The notes: generated by a model not told the origin, from the sequence alone. Positions 1 through 10,326 are shown, counted from the first letter of the stretch. The stretch is DNA of 32,607 bases from Verrucomicrobiota bacterium (GCA_900299315.1 OMJI01000032.1:1-32607); one strand, 5' to 3'. Program-made: numbers and translations.

Positions 1-518
1 CCGGTCGAACCGTTCGCCAACAAATTCGGAAACGCCGCCGGCAACACCACCGGCTCATGTTCCTTCTCATCGAAGTTCGGCTGGAAATCGACCGTATCCT
101 TGTCGAGGTCCTTGAGGAGTTCTTCCGCAATCTCCTCGAGCCGGCATTCCGTATACCGGTAAGCCGCCGCCGGGTCGCCGTCGATCGAACCGAAGTTGCC
201 TTGGCCATCAATGAGCGGATACCGCATCGCGAAATCCTGCGCCATGCGCACCAGCGTGTCGTACACCGACGCGTCGCCGTGCGGGTGATATTTACCGAGC
301 ACTTCGCCGACGACCTTCGCGCATTTCGAGTAAGGACGGTTATGCAACAGCCCGATCTCGCGCATCGCGTAAAGCACACGCCGGTTGGACGGCTTCAACC
401 CATCCCGCGCATCCGGCAACGCGCGTCCCACGATGACCGACATCGAATAATCGATGTAAGCCTGCTGCATCTGTTCGCTAATATTAACCGGCGAAACTTT
501 TTCGTTTTGTGCGTACAT
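1..518 (-). CDS. gyrA: DNA gyrase subunit A, N-terminal part (runs off left edge)
   Basis: This is the breakage-reunion subunit of DNA gyrase, the cytoplasmic A2B2 type II topoisomerase that introduces negative supercoils. Only about 172 residues are inside the window. They read as a typical GyrA start: [19 protein letters not shown] near residues 25-43, [19 protein letters not shown] near 76-94, and the active-site tyrosine in RYTE at residue 122. The position equivalent to E. coli Ser83 is Ala, while the Asp87 equivalent is kept. The ATG at 518 has an AAGGAGG ribosome site about ten bases upstream, which supports the start. It is last in a gyrB-HEPN-gyrA gene order on this strand and begins 21 bases after the HEPN stop codon. 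Identification is certain; the missing part lies left of the window. Confidence 0.97.
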   Translation of the reverse strand, partial: MYAQNEKVSPVNISEQMQQAYIDYSMSVIVGRALPDARDGLKPSNRRVLYAMREIGLLHNRPYSKCAKVVGEVLGKYHPHGDASVYDTLVRMAQDFAMRYPLIDGQGNFGSIDGDPAAAYRYTECRLEEIAEELLKDLDKDTVDFQPNFDEKEHEPVVLPAAFPNLLANGST

Positions 519-539
519 GTTTCCTCTTCCTCCTTGCGA

Positions 540-932
540 TTACTGCTTCCCCAAAAATAGTTTAGTTGTCGTCACGAAACTCTCGGCGTCCGCCAACAAC
601 TCAGTCAGCCTGCCGGCATCCGGCGGCGTCTTTGACCCGAGGTCGGCGTCGTGGTGCAATTGCGTGGCGCGCTTGAATCTCACGCCGACTTCTTCCGGTA
701 CGAGGCCCGTCTTGACGAACTCGCGCTGAAACTTGCCGGCCACGTTGCCGTCGCGCGATGGGCCGAACTCCTTTGTCGCGAGCATCGCGCAGGCGCAATA
801 GAACATCGTGAAATAGATGCGGTCCATCGCGCCGAGCCGCATGCCGCGTTCGACGAGCAAGCGCGCCTCGGTGAGGCTTTCGTCGGCCTGCGAAAGGCGG
901 AGATTGATCAAGTCTTGGGCCTCCGGCGTCAC
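540..932 (-). CDS. HEPN-domain protein between gyrB and gyrA
   Basis: A 130-residue all-helical protein of the small HEPN family (UPF0332-like). The N-terminal helix (residues 10-29), the pattern DRIYFTMFYCACAML (37-51), REFVKTGLVPEE (70-81) and the C-terminal DAESFVTTTKLFL helix match the family layout. Many HEPN proteins are RNases with an Rx4-6H motif, often paired with a nucleotidyltransferase antitoxin. Here R88-x4-H93 fits that motif, but whether it is catalytic is an inference. The start is GTG at 932, six bases after the gyrB stop codon, with no strong ribosome site, so translation is probably coupled to gyrB. No nucleotidyltransferase partner is adjacent. It could be a housekeeping HEPN protein rather than a toxin. 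The position inside a gyrase operon is unusual. Confidence 0.8.
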   Translation of the reverse strand: MTPEAQDLINLRLSQADESLTEARLLVERGMRLGAMDRIYFTMFYCACAMLATKEFGPSRDGNVAGKFQREFVKTGLVPEEVGVRFKRATQLHHDADLGSKTPPDAGRLTELLADAESFVTTTKLFLGKQ

Positions 933-938
933 GACTCG

Positions 939-3590
<2,652 letters not shown>

Positions 3591-3605
3591 TCATTAAAAG
3601 GCCCC

Positions 3606-3633
3606 TTGACGACGGGTAAATTTTTGCTAATCT
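3606..3633 (+). promoter_or_regulatory. Candidate promoter of the Rrf2-led sulfate operon
   Basis: TTGACG at 3606-3611 is a good -35. After 16 bases comes TAATCT (3628-3633), a moderate -10. It points at the Rrf2 regulator gene and lies in the 154-base divergent gap with gyrB. An alternative -10 is the TACTAAT just downstream (3644-3650). Confidence 0.4.
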
Positions 3634-3636
3634 CGT

Positions 3637-3658
3637 CTAAGTTTACTAATTTACTTAG
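3637..3658 (+). promoter_or_regulatory. Inverted repeat, candidate Rrf2 operator
   Basis: CTAAGT (3637-3642) and ACTTAG (3653-3658) form a perfect 6-base inverted repeat around a 10-base AT-rich centre, ending two bases before the Rrf2 start codon. Rrf2-family regulators commonly bind AT-rich dyads in their own promoter regions, so this is the most likely autoregulatory site. That function is inferred. Confidence 0.4.
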
Positions 3659-3660
3659 GA

Positions 3661-4080
3661 ATGAAAGCCAGCATCAAATCCGACTACGCCTGCCGGGCGG
3701 TGGAAGCCCTCGCTTTGCACCACCCGGACACGCGGCCGTTGCGCATCGAGGAGATTGCCTCGGAGAAGGCAATTCCGGCGAATTACCTCGTCCAGATACT
3801 CATCGAGTTGAAGAGCAAGGGGTTGATTCGTAGCCAGCGCGGCAAGGCTGGTGGTTATCTCTTGGCGAAGACGCCCGACTCTATTACGGTCGGCGACGTC
3901 TTGCGGGCGGTGCAGGGTGATGTGCTGGAATTTCCGTTCCTGCGCGAGCCGAAATGCCCGGAAGAAATCAAACGCGTCTGGCGTCGGATCCAGAGTGCCG
4001 CCGAGGAAGCAGCCGACGAGATCACGTTTGAACAGATTTGCGCCGAGGCCAACCGGCCCTCATCGATGTATTACATTTAA
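3661..4080 (+). CDS. Rrf2-family transcriptional regulator of the sulfate operon
   Basis: A 139-residue winged-helix regulator of the Rrf2 family. The N-terminus MKASIKSDYACRAVEALA, the helix-turn-helix around residues 28-56 (IEEIASEKAIPANYLVQILIEL), and the wing RSQRGKAGGYLLAK (57-70) are family hallmarks. Cysteines occur at 11, 99 and 127 but not as the close-spaced triad that holds the Fe-S cluster in IscR, so it is more like CymR, the cysteine-metabolism repressor of Gram-positive bacteria. It is first in a run of sulfate-assimilation genes and is therefore the likely local regulator. The ATG directly abuts an AGGA with no proper spacing, so it may be read from a very short leader or a leaderless message. 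The ligand is unknown. Confidence 0.88.
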   Translation: MKASIKSDYACRAVEALALHHPDTRPLRIEEIASEKAIPANYLVQILIELKSKGLIRSQRGKAGGYLLAKTPDSITVGDVLRAVQGDVLEFPFLREPKCPEEIKRVWRRIQSAAEEAADEITFEQICAEANRPSSMYYI

Positions 4081-4096
4081 CGAGGAGATTACCACC

Positions 4097-4378
4097 ATGC
4101 CCATCAGTATCCGCATCCCGACCCCGCTGCGAAAGTTGACGCAGGAGAAGGACACCGTCCACGCCTCCGCGACGACGGTTCAGGGGGTGATCAATGATTT
4201 GAACCGCCAGTATCCCGGCTTGCAGGACCGGCTGTGCGACGAGAAGGGCGACTTGCGCAAGTTCGTGAACATCTACCTCAACGACGAGGATATCCGCTTC
4301 GCGCAAGGCAAGGACACGCCTGTGAAGGATGGGGACGAGATTTCGATCATTCCGGCTATCGCCGGTGGAGCGTTGTAG
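4097..4378 (+). CDS. MoaD/ThiS-like small sulfur-carrier protein with -GGAL tail
   Basis: A 93-residue ubiquitin-fold protein. The N-terminal MPISIRIPTPLRKLT, the central VINDLNRQYPGLQDRL helix (31-46), FVNIYLNDEDIR (56-67) and DGDEISIIPAIAGG (78-91) match MoaD/ThiS/CysO-type carriers. These carry sulfur as a C-terminal glycine thiocarboxylate. Here the Gly-Gly (90-91) is followed by Ala-Leu, so the tail would need trimming, as for QbsE and for HcyS of Wolinella, before activation by an E1-like enzyme. Neither a protease nor an E1 is in this window. A GAGGAG ribosome site (4082-4087) lies nine bases before the ATG. The gene follows the regulator and precedes cysH, so a role in cysteine or methionine sulfur supply is inferred. 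Confidence 0.85.
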   Translation: MPISIRIPTPLRKLTQEKDTVHASATTVQGVINDLNRQYPGLQDRLCDEKGDLRKFVNIYLNDEDIRFAQGKDTPVKDGDEISIIPAIAGGAL

Positions 4379-4402
4379 CCGCGCTTGCCAAGCGCGGCCA
4401 CA
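4374..4402 (+). repeat. REP-like palindromic element (copy 1)
   Basis: TGTA followed by GCCGCGCTT, a GCC loop, and AAGCGCGGC, then CACA: a perfect 9-base stem (4378-4386 with 4390-4398). The TAG stop codon of the sulfur-carrier gene lies in the leading GTAG tetranucleotide. The same GTAGCCGCGC and GCGCGGCCA arms occur at 14216-14241, and a related pair is at 19077-19124. It sits inside the operon just before cysH, where it could modulate downstream expression or mRNA stability. Confidence 0.65.
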
Positions 4403-4409
4403 GACACCC

Positions 4410-5132
4410 ATGAAATTCACCCCGGACCAGATCAAGGAGTACGCCGCGGCGTATGAAGGGAAGACACCGCGCGAGATTTTGCAGTGGGCGGCGGACAACT
4501 TCGCGCCGCGCCTCGCGATCTCCACGGCGTTTGGGCCGGAAGGTCTGGTGATCATGGACATCGCGCTGCGCAAGGTCACGCCGCGCATCCCGGTGTTCAC
4601 CATCGATACCGGCTTCCTGTTCAAGGAGACGCGGGAACTGATGGCGAAGATTGAGCAGGAATACGGCATCGCCATCGAGCGACTCCACCCGGAGATCACT
4701 CCGGAACAGCAAGCCGAGCAACACGGCCCGGAGTTGTTCCGCCGGGAACCCGACAAGTGCTGCCACATCCGCAAGGTTCTGCCATTGCAGAAGAAGTTGC
4801 CGGAGATCGACGCGATGATTACCGGCTTGCGCCGCACCCAAGGCGAGAGCCGCAGCGGTGCGAAGGTTTTCCAGTTGCAAGAAACCCCGACCGGCCACCG
4901 CTACTTGAAGGTCAACCCGCTCGTGGCGTGGACGAAGGAAGAAGTCTGGTGGTACATCGTCAGCCACCAACTTCCCTACAACCCGCTCCACGACCAAGGC
5001 TACCCGAGCATCGGCTGCACGCCGGATTGCTGCACGCGCCCGGTCAAGGATGGCGAAAACGAACGCGCCGGTCGCTGGGCCGGTACGCAAAAGAAAGAAT
5101 GCGGCCTCCACACGTTCGCCGCGAACATCTGA
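4410..5132 (+). CDS. cysH: Phosphoadenylyl-/adenylyl-sulfate reductase
   Basis: A 240-residue assimilatory APS/PAPS reductase that reduces activated sulfate to sulfite in the cytoplasm. It has the adenylate-binding start AISTAFGPEGLVIMD (36-50), FTIDTGFLFKETRE (63-76), GLRRTQGESR (139-148) and the catalytic cysteine in KKECGLH (C231). Cysteines C117-C118 and a second group, C203 and C207-C208, correspond to the 4Fe-4S ligands of the APS-reducing type. The second group reads C-x3-CC instead of the usual C-x2-C. The ATG at 4410 starts just after the REP-like hairpin and lacks a clear ribosome site. The stop is three bases before cysD. Because an APS kinase is also encoded, substrate preference (APS or PAPS) is uncertain; the Fe-S cysteines favour APS. 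Confidence 0.93.
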   Translation: MKFTPDQIKEYAAAYEGKTPREILQWAADNFAPRLAISTAFGPEGLVIMDIALRKVTPRIPVFTIDTGFLFKETRELMAKIEQEYGIAIERLHPEITPEQQAEQHGPELFRREPDKCCHIRKVLPLQKKLPEIDAMITGLRRTQGESRSGAKVFQLQETPTGHRYLKVNPLVAWTKEEVWWYIVSHQLPYNPLHDQGYPSIGCTPDCCTRPVKDGENERAGRWAGTQKKECGLHTFAANI

Positions 5133-5135
5133 TTT

Positions 5136-5936
5136 ATGGATCACCTAGACAAACTCGAACACCAAAGCATTTTCATCATCCGTGAGGCGTTCAACAAGAT
5201 CGACCGGCTCGCGATGCTGTGGAGCGTGGGCAAGGATTCGCAGACCATCCTTTGGCTCGCGCGCAAGGCATTCTGCGGCCACGTCCCGTTCCCGTGCGTC
5301 TTCATGGAAACGAGCTTCGACATGCCGGAGCTCATCGAGCTGCGCGACAAGCTGACGAAGGAATGGAAACTAAACCTCGTCATCGCCCGCAACGACGAAG
5401 CGCTCGCGCAGGGCATGAACCACAAGCTCGGCCGAGTGACCTGCTGCTCGGCGTTGTTGAAGGAGAACCTCAAAAAGATCGTGGAGAAAGAGAAGTACGG
5501 CGGGCTGATCGTCGGCGTCCGGCGTGATGAGGATCCCACCCGGGCGAAGGAGCGGTATTTCTCGCCGCGCGACAAGCACATGGAATGGAACGTCGAGGAC
5601 CAGCCACCCGAATTGTGGGACCAGTTTAACACCGACCTCGCCGGCGGCACGCACTTGCGCGTTCATCCGTTGCTCCACTGGACCGAGATGAACATCTGGG
5701 AATATGCCCAGCGCGAGAGCATCCCGAACGTGCAGTTGTATTTTGCGAAGGGCGGCAAGCGCTACCGGTCGCTTGGCTGCGTGCCCTGCACCTTCAGCAT
5801 CGATTCGCACGCGGACACCTACGAAAAAATCCGCGAAGAACTCCGTACCACCACCAAGAGCGAACGCAGCGTCCGCGCCCAAGACCAGGAAAGCGAAGAC
5901 GCTTTCGAGAAACTCCGCCGCGATGGCTACATGTGA
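5136..5936 (+). CDS. cysD: Sulfate adenylyltransferase small subunit
   Basis: The 266-residue ATP-pyrophosphatase-fold subunit of ATP sulfurylase, which makes APS from ATP and sulfate together with CysN. The N-terminus MDHLDKLEHQSIFIIREAF, the PP-loop-like SVGKDSQTILWLARKAF (30-46), VGVRRDEDPTRAKERYFSPRD and the C-terminal SLGCVPCTFSIDS are diagnostic. It is slightly shorter than E. coli CysD (about 300 residues), mainly in loops. It lies three bases after cysH and almost touches the cysN-cysC fusion, so all three are probably co-translated. Identification is very secure. Confidence 0.96.
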   Translation: MDHLDKLEHQSIFIIREAFNKIDRLAMLWSVGKDSQTILWLARKAFCGHVPFPCVFMETSFDMPELIELRDKLTKEWKLNLVIARNDEALAQGMNHKLGRVTCCSALLKENLKKIVEKEKYGGLIVGVRRDEDPTRAKERYFSPRDKHMEWNVEDQPPELWDQFNTDLAGGTHLRVHPLLHWTEMNIWEYAQRESIPNVQLYFAKGGKRYRSLGCVPCTFSIDSHADTYEKIREELRTTTKSERSVRAQDQESEDAFEKLRRDGYM

Positions 5937-5941
5937 TTTTC

Positions 5942-7825
5942 ATGCAATCTACCGAACAACTCAAAATCGTCATCGTCGGTCACGTTGACCACGGGAAATC
6001 CACGTTTGTCGGCCGGTTGTTTCACGACACGAAGTCACTGCCGGACGGCAAGGTCGAAAAAATCAAGGCGGCTTGCGAACGGCGCGGCGTGCCGTTCGAG
6101 TGGGCGTTCTTGATGGACGGCCTCCAGGCCGAGCGCGACCAGAACATCACGATCGAGACGGCGCAAATCTGGTTCCGCACGCCGAAGCGGCAGTACGTCA
6201 TCATCGACGCGCCCGGGCACAAAGAGTTTCTGAAGAACATGATCACCGGCGCGGCGAATGCCGAGGCGGCGTTGCTGCTCATCGACGCGACGGAAGGCGT
6301 GCAGGAACAGTCGCGCCGGCACGGCTATCTGCTCCACCTGCTCGGCATCCGGCAGATCGCAGTGCTCGTGAACAAGATGGATTTGAAGGGCTATAGCGAA
6401 GAGGTCTTCCGCAACATTGAGAAGGAGTACCGGGCGTTTCTGAAGCAACTGGGCGTGGAACCGAAGCTGTTCATCCCGATCTCAGCCTATCACGGCGAGA
6501 ACATCGCCACGCGGTCGAAGCAGATGCCGTGGTATACCGGCCCGGCGGTGTTGGAACAGTTGGATACTTTCGAGGTGGCCCAGCCCCAGCAAAACCTGCC
6601 GCTTCGGTTTCCCGTCCAGGATGTCTACCGGTTCGATGAACGCCGCATCCTCGCGGGGCGCATTGAATCCGGCACGCTCAAGGTGGGCGACAAACTTCTC
6701 TTCTCGCCGCGCAACAAAGTCAGCGTCGTCAAAAGCATCGAAACTTGGCCCACCGGCGGGCGCACCGAGGCCAAGGCCGGGGAGTCGGTCGGAGTCACGT
6801 TGACGGAACAGATTTACGTCGAGCGCGGTCAGGTTGCCTCGCACGAGACGGACGCGCCGATTGAGACGGATGTGTTCAACGCGAAGCTGTTCTGGCTCGG
6901 CCGGCAGAACCTCGAAGTGGGGCGCAAGGTGAAGCTCAAGCTCACGACCACCGAGATGGAATGCCAGATCCAGTCCATCCAGAAGCTCATCGACGCCTCG
7001 ACGTTGCAGGAGATCGATCCCAAGACGCGTCCCTACATCGCCCGCAACGACGTCGCGGAGATCACAGTGCGCACGAAGAACCCGGTCGCGTTCGACAACT
7101 ACGACCACATCGTGCCGACCGGGCGGTTTGTCATCGTGGACGGCCGGCAGGTCTGCGGCGGCGGCATCATCTCCAAGGGCGAGTATCCCGACCGCCGCGA
7201 CGTGCTGTCCGGCATCAAGAGCACGAACATCTTCTGGACGAAGGGCGAAGTGACCCGCGACGCTCGCGAGCGCCGCAACAAGCACAAGGGCGGCGTGATC
7301 TGGCTGACCGGCTTAAGCGGGGCCGGTAAGTCCACCATCGCGACCGAACTCGAACGCGAGTTGTTCCAGATGGGTCTGCACACGTACGTCCTCGACGGCG
7401 ACAACGTCCGGCACGGTCTCAGCGCCAATCTCGGTTTCGCACCCGAGGACCGCACGGAAAACATCCGCCGCGTCGCCGAGGTGGCGAAGTTGTTCGCGGA
7501 TGCCGGGGTGCTGGTCATCACCGCGTTCATCAGCCCGTACCGGGATGACCGCCGGCTGGCGCGTTCGATCATGAAGGAAGGCGACTTCGTCGAGGTGTAC
7601 GTCAACGCCCCGGTCGAGGTCTGCGAGCAACGCGACCCGAAGGGGCTCTACAAGAAAGCCCGCGCGGGTGAGATCAAGAACTTCACCGGCGTCAACGCGC
7701 CCTACGAGGCACCGGAGAAACCGGAGCTTGTCATCCACACCGACCGGCAGACGGTCAGCGAAAGCGCCGCCGGCATTATCGACTACCTGAAACTGCAACA
7801 CATCGATCAGGACTTCGCGATCTAA
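5942..7825 (+). CDS. cysNC: Bifunctional sulfate adenylyltransferase GTPase / APS kinase
   Basis: A 627-residue fusion. The N-terminal CysN half is the GTPase that drives APS synthesis: GHVDHGKS (13-20), DAPGHKEF (89-96) and NKMD (144-147), followed by EF-Tu-like barrels. The C-terminal CysC half (from about 445) is APS kinase, with its P-loop GLSGAGKS at 457-464, and makes PAPS. Such NodQ-type fusions are common. The ATG at 5942 is preferred; a GTG at 5933 overlapping the cysD stop would add three residues and is also possible. The next gene (glutathione peroxidase) begins within or just after its stop codon. With CysD it forms the sulfate-activating complex feeding CysH. Confidence 0.95.
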   Translation: MQSTEQLKIVIVGHVDHGKSTFVGRLFHDTKSLPDGKVEKIKAACERRGVPFEWAFLMDGLQAERDQNITIETAQIWFRTPKRQYVIIDAPGHKEFLKNMITGAANAEAALLLIDATEGVQEQSRRHGYLLHLLGIRQIAVLVNKMDLKGYSEEVFRNIEKEYRAFLKQLGVEPKLFIPISAYHGENIATRSKQMPWYTGPAVLEQLDTFEVAQPQQNLPLRFPVQDVYRFDERRILAGRIESGTLKVGDKLLFSPRNKVSVVKSIETWPTGGRTEAKAGESVGVTLTEQIYVERGQVASHETDAPIETDVFNAKLFWLGRQNLEVGRKVKLKLTTTEMECQIQSIQKLIDASTLQEIDPKTRPYIARNDVAEITVRTKNPVAFDNYDHIVPTGRFVIVDGRQVCGGGIISKGEYPDRRDVLSGIKSTNIFWTKGEVTRDARERRNKHKGGVIWLTGLSGAGKSTIATELERELFQMGLHTYVLDGDNVRHGLSANLGFAPEDRTENIRRVAEVAKLFADAGVLVITAFISPYRDDRRLARSIMKEGDFVEVYVNAPVEVCEQRDPKGLYKKARAGEIKNFTGVNAPYEAPEKPELVIHTDRQTVSESAAGIIDYLKLQHIDQDFAI

Positions 7826-7854
7826 TGAATGCACTACTACTCGGAGGATTACTC

Positions 7855-8343
7855 ATGGTGACCGGCTTGTACGACATTCCACTCAACGACATCGACGGCA
7901 AGGCGACCTCGCTCAAGGACTACCGGGGTCAGGTGCTGCTCATCGTCAACGTCGCGTCGCAATGCGGCCTGACGCCGCAGTACACGCAGCTCGAGGCGTT
8001 GCAGAAGAAGTATGCCGACCGGGGTTTCACGGTGCTCGGATTTCCCTGCAACGACTTTGGCTCGCAGGAGCCGGGCACGCCGGAGCAAATCAAGACGTTC
8101 TGCTCGACGAAATACAACGTGACCTTCCCGCTCTTCGCCAAGCTGCACGTCAAAGGCGCCGAACAGCACCCGCTCTACGCCGCGCTGACCGGCAAGGACG
8201 CCAAGTTTCCGGGCGATATCAAATGGAACTTCGGCAAATTCCTCATCGGCAAGAACGGCGAAGTCCTCCACCGTTTCGAGCCGCAAACGAAGCCGGACGA
8301 TCCGGCCGTGATCCAAGCAATCGAGTCCGCGCTGGCGAAATAG
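7855..8343 (+). CDS. Glutathione peroxidase family protein (thiol peroxidase)
   Basis: A 162-residue thioredoxin-fold peroxidase. The peroxidatic residue is Cys37 in NVASQCGLT rather than selenocysteine, with the other active-site residues Q71 (GSQEPG) and W124-N125 (KWNFGKF). Bacterial cysteine enzymes of this family usually take electrons from thioredoxin rather than glutathione. I chose the ATG at 7855 because GGAGGA (7843-7848) lies six bases upstream. An in-frame ATG at 7825, overlapping the previous stop codon, would add ten hydrophobic residues that the family does not need. It ends the sulfate operon, suggesting a link between thiol supply and peroxide defence, which is an inference. 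Confidence 0.92.
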   Translation: MVTGLYDIPLNDIDGKATSLKDYRGQVLLIVNVASQCGLTPQYTQLEALQKKYADRGFTVLGFPCNDFGSQEPGTPEQIKTFCSTKYNVTFPLFAKLHVKGAEQHPLYAALTGKDAKFPGDIKWNFGKFLIGKNGEVLHRFEPQTKPDDPAVIQAIESALAK

Positions 8344-8395
8344 CGTGTTGAGAATTCCGGCAATCTCGGTAGGCTGTCGCCGTGGATGAGGTGGT

Positions 8396-9598
8396 ATGGC
8401 GATACAGATCCAGACCTTGATCATTGACGACAGTGAGGCCGACGTCGATTTTCTCCGCGCGTTACTGCGGAAGGCGGAGCAGGAACACGCGTTTCACGTC
8501 GCTTGGGAGTCGGACCAAGAGCGCGCCCTGCAACGTCTCGCCCGCGAAAAGTTCGATCTCGTCCTCTTGGATTACCAGATGCCGGTGGTGAGCGGCCTCG
8601 ATCTTTTGCCCAAACTGCGCCGCGTCAATGCCCGCGTGCCGGTCATCATGCTTACCGGCCAAGGCAACGAGGCTGTCGCTGTCCAGGCGATCAAGCGCGG
8701 CGCCCACGATTACCTGCGCAAGGATGACCTGACCGCTCCGGCTTTGTTCTGCACCGTGATGGGCGCGCTCGAACGCAAACGTCTCGAGGACGAACTCGAA
8801 CGCGAACGCACCGCCCACGAGCGCGATCTCCAGCTTGCCCGCGAATTGCAGCAGGCGTTCCTCCCGGACAGTCTGCCGCATTTCTCCCCGCAACAGCGAC
8901 CGGACTCGATGGGCTTGCGGCTCTATCACCGCTACACGCCGACGCTCGCCGTGGGCGGCGATTTCTTCGACGTGGTGCCGGTCAATCAGCATGCGGCCGG
9001 GGTGTTCATCTCCGACGTGGCCGGGCATGGCCTGCAAGCGGCGCTTGTCACCGCGGTACTCCGCACGCTCATCGAGGAACTCAAGGAGACTGCTGGCGAC
9101 CCTCAGGCGTTCCTCGAACAACTCAATGCCGGTTTGCAGCGCATCCTCCGGCAGACCACGGCGCCGGTATTCGCGTCGGCTTTCTATCTCAAGGTGGATC
9201 TCGACACCAAGCTCGCGAGTTTCTGCAATGCCGGTCATCCCCCGCAACTCCACTTGCGCCGCCATGCCGGTGAGGTCACGCTCCTTTTCGATCAGAGCCG
9301 GCAAGGTCCGTTGCTGGGTGTGAATGAAAACGCGCTCTTTCCCACCCGCACCATGCCGGTGGATGTCGAAGACATGTTTCTGCTGTTCACCGACGGCTTG
9401 GTGAACCTGCTCAACCCCGACGGCGAAGCGTTCGGGCTGGCCGGCGTCCAAGCCGCCGCGAAGGAAGCCCTGCACGCCTCCGAGTCCGAACTGGTGGACC
9501 ACATTGTTGCCCGCGCCAGGGAACATGCCGGTGAGTCGTTGCTGCCCGAGGACCTTTGCCTCGTCGCCGTCGAAGCCGGCACGCTGGGTGGCGCGTGA
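8396..9598 (+). CDS. Response regulator with PP2C/SpoIIE-type phosphatase output
   Basis: A 400-residue cytoplasmic signalling protein. Residues 1-118 are a receiver domain with acidic pair D11-D12, phospho-acceptor D59 (LVLLDYQMP), T87 and K109. A charged coiled helix (about 122-150, ending RELQQAFLP) links to a serine phosphatase domain of the RsbU/SpoIIE kind: GGDFFDVV (186-193), SDVAGHGLQAAL (205-216), GHPPQLHL and LFTDGLVN. Such proteins usually dephosphorylate an anti-sigma-factor antagonist in a partner-switching pathway. No anti-sigma factor, antagonist or sensor kinase is nearby. The TGA overlaps the ATG of the next gene (TGATG), so the two are translationally coupled. Confidence 0.93.
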   Translation: MAIQIQTLIIDDSEADVDFLRALLRKAEQEHAFHVAWESDQERALQRLAREKFDLVLLDYQMPVVSGLDLLPKLRRVNARVPVIMLTGQGNEAVAVQAIKRGAHDYLRKDDLTAPALFCTVMGALERKRLEDELERERTAHERDLQLARELQQAFLPDSLPHFSPQQRPDSMGLRLYHRYTPTLAVGGDFFDVVPVNQHAAGVFISDVAGHGLQAALVTAVLRTLIEELKETAGDPQAFLEQLNAGLQRILRQTTAPVFASAFYLKVDLDTKLASFCNAGHPPQLHLRRHAGEVTLLFDQSRQGPLLGVNENALFPTRTMPVDVEDMFLLFTDGLVNLLNPDGEAFGLAGVQAAAKEALHASESELVDHIVARAREHAGESLLPEDLCLVAVEAGTLGGA

Positions 9599-10326
9599 TG
9601 AAGTGGCTGAGAATCCTTGTCCTCGCGTCGCTAACTTTACCGGCTTGGGCAGATTCGGGTGACGAGTTTGCCACCGGTAAGGCTCTGCTCGCGCGAGTGA
9701 TTGCCAACCGGCCCGCGCACGACTTGGTGTTGCAAGCCCGGCTGTTCGAATCGCGCGACCAGCCGGTGCCGTTGGAGGTTCGCATCAAGAATTTCCCCGC
9801 CGAGACACGCACCATCTACCGGCTTGCGCACACCGAGCTGCTGGTCATCCAGCCGCAAGCCGGTGCCCCGCGATTTTTCCTGCGCGGCACCGGTGAGTTG
9901 CACGGCGCGGCGCGGCTGGCGAATCTCGGCGAGTCACTGGTGGCGTATTACGACTTGGGTTTGGGTTACCTGCACTGGCCGGTGGTGTCGAAGGTCACGG
10001 AGCAACAGTACCGGGGACGCCGTTGCGATGTAGTGGAGACGGCGACCGACGGTGAGCCGTTCAAGCGCGCGCGAATCGTGATCGACAAGGAGTACGCGGC
10101 GTTGCTGCGCGCCGAGTTGGTGGACCAGAATGACAACGTGGCGCGGCGGCTGGCGGTGACGAGCTTCCGGAAGGTGGACACGGTCTGGATTCCGCGCGGG
10201 ATCGAGGTGGCGTTCGTGCCCGGCGGCCAATCGTTACCGGCCCAGGAAAAGTCCCGGATCGAGATTTACGATGGCAACTTTTCCGCCCAGTTGCCGGCCG
10301 AGGAGTTCGACGAGACGAAGTTTTAG
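9598..10326 (+). CDS. Exported LolA-like outer-membrane lipoprotein-sorting family protein
   Basis: A 242-residue protein with a clear signal peptide (MKWLRILVLASLTLPAWA, cleavage near residue 18) followed by a mostly beta-rich domain. GLGYLHWPVVSKVTEQQYRGRRCDVVE, the ARIVIDKEYAALLRAELVDQ strand pair and VDTVWIPRGIEVAF resemble the family annotated as outer membrane lipoprotein-sorting protein (LolA-like fold). The role would be in the periplasm, binding lipid or lipoprotein, but a specific function is not established. It overlaps the response-regulator phosphatase by the TGATG junction, so it may be expressed with that pathway. Its 3' end overlaps the convergent BON-like gene by four bases. 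Confidence 0.75.
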   Translation: MKWLRILVLASLTLPAWADSGDEFATGKALLARVIANRPAHDLVLQARLFESRDQPVPLEVRIKNFPAETRTIYRLAHTELLVIQPQAGAPRFFLRGTGELHGAARLANLGESLVAYYDLGLGYLHWPVVSKVTEQQYRGRRCDVVETATDGEPFKRARIVIDKEYAALLRAELVDQNDNVARRLAVTSFRKVDTVWIPRGIEVAFVPGGQSLPAQEKSRIEIYDGNFSAQLPAEEFDETKF

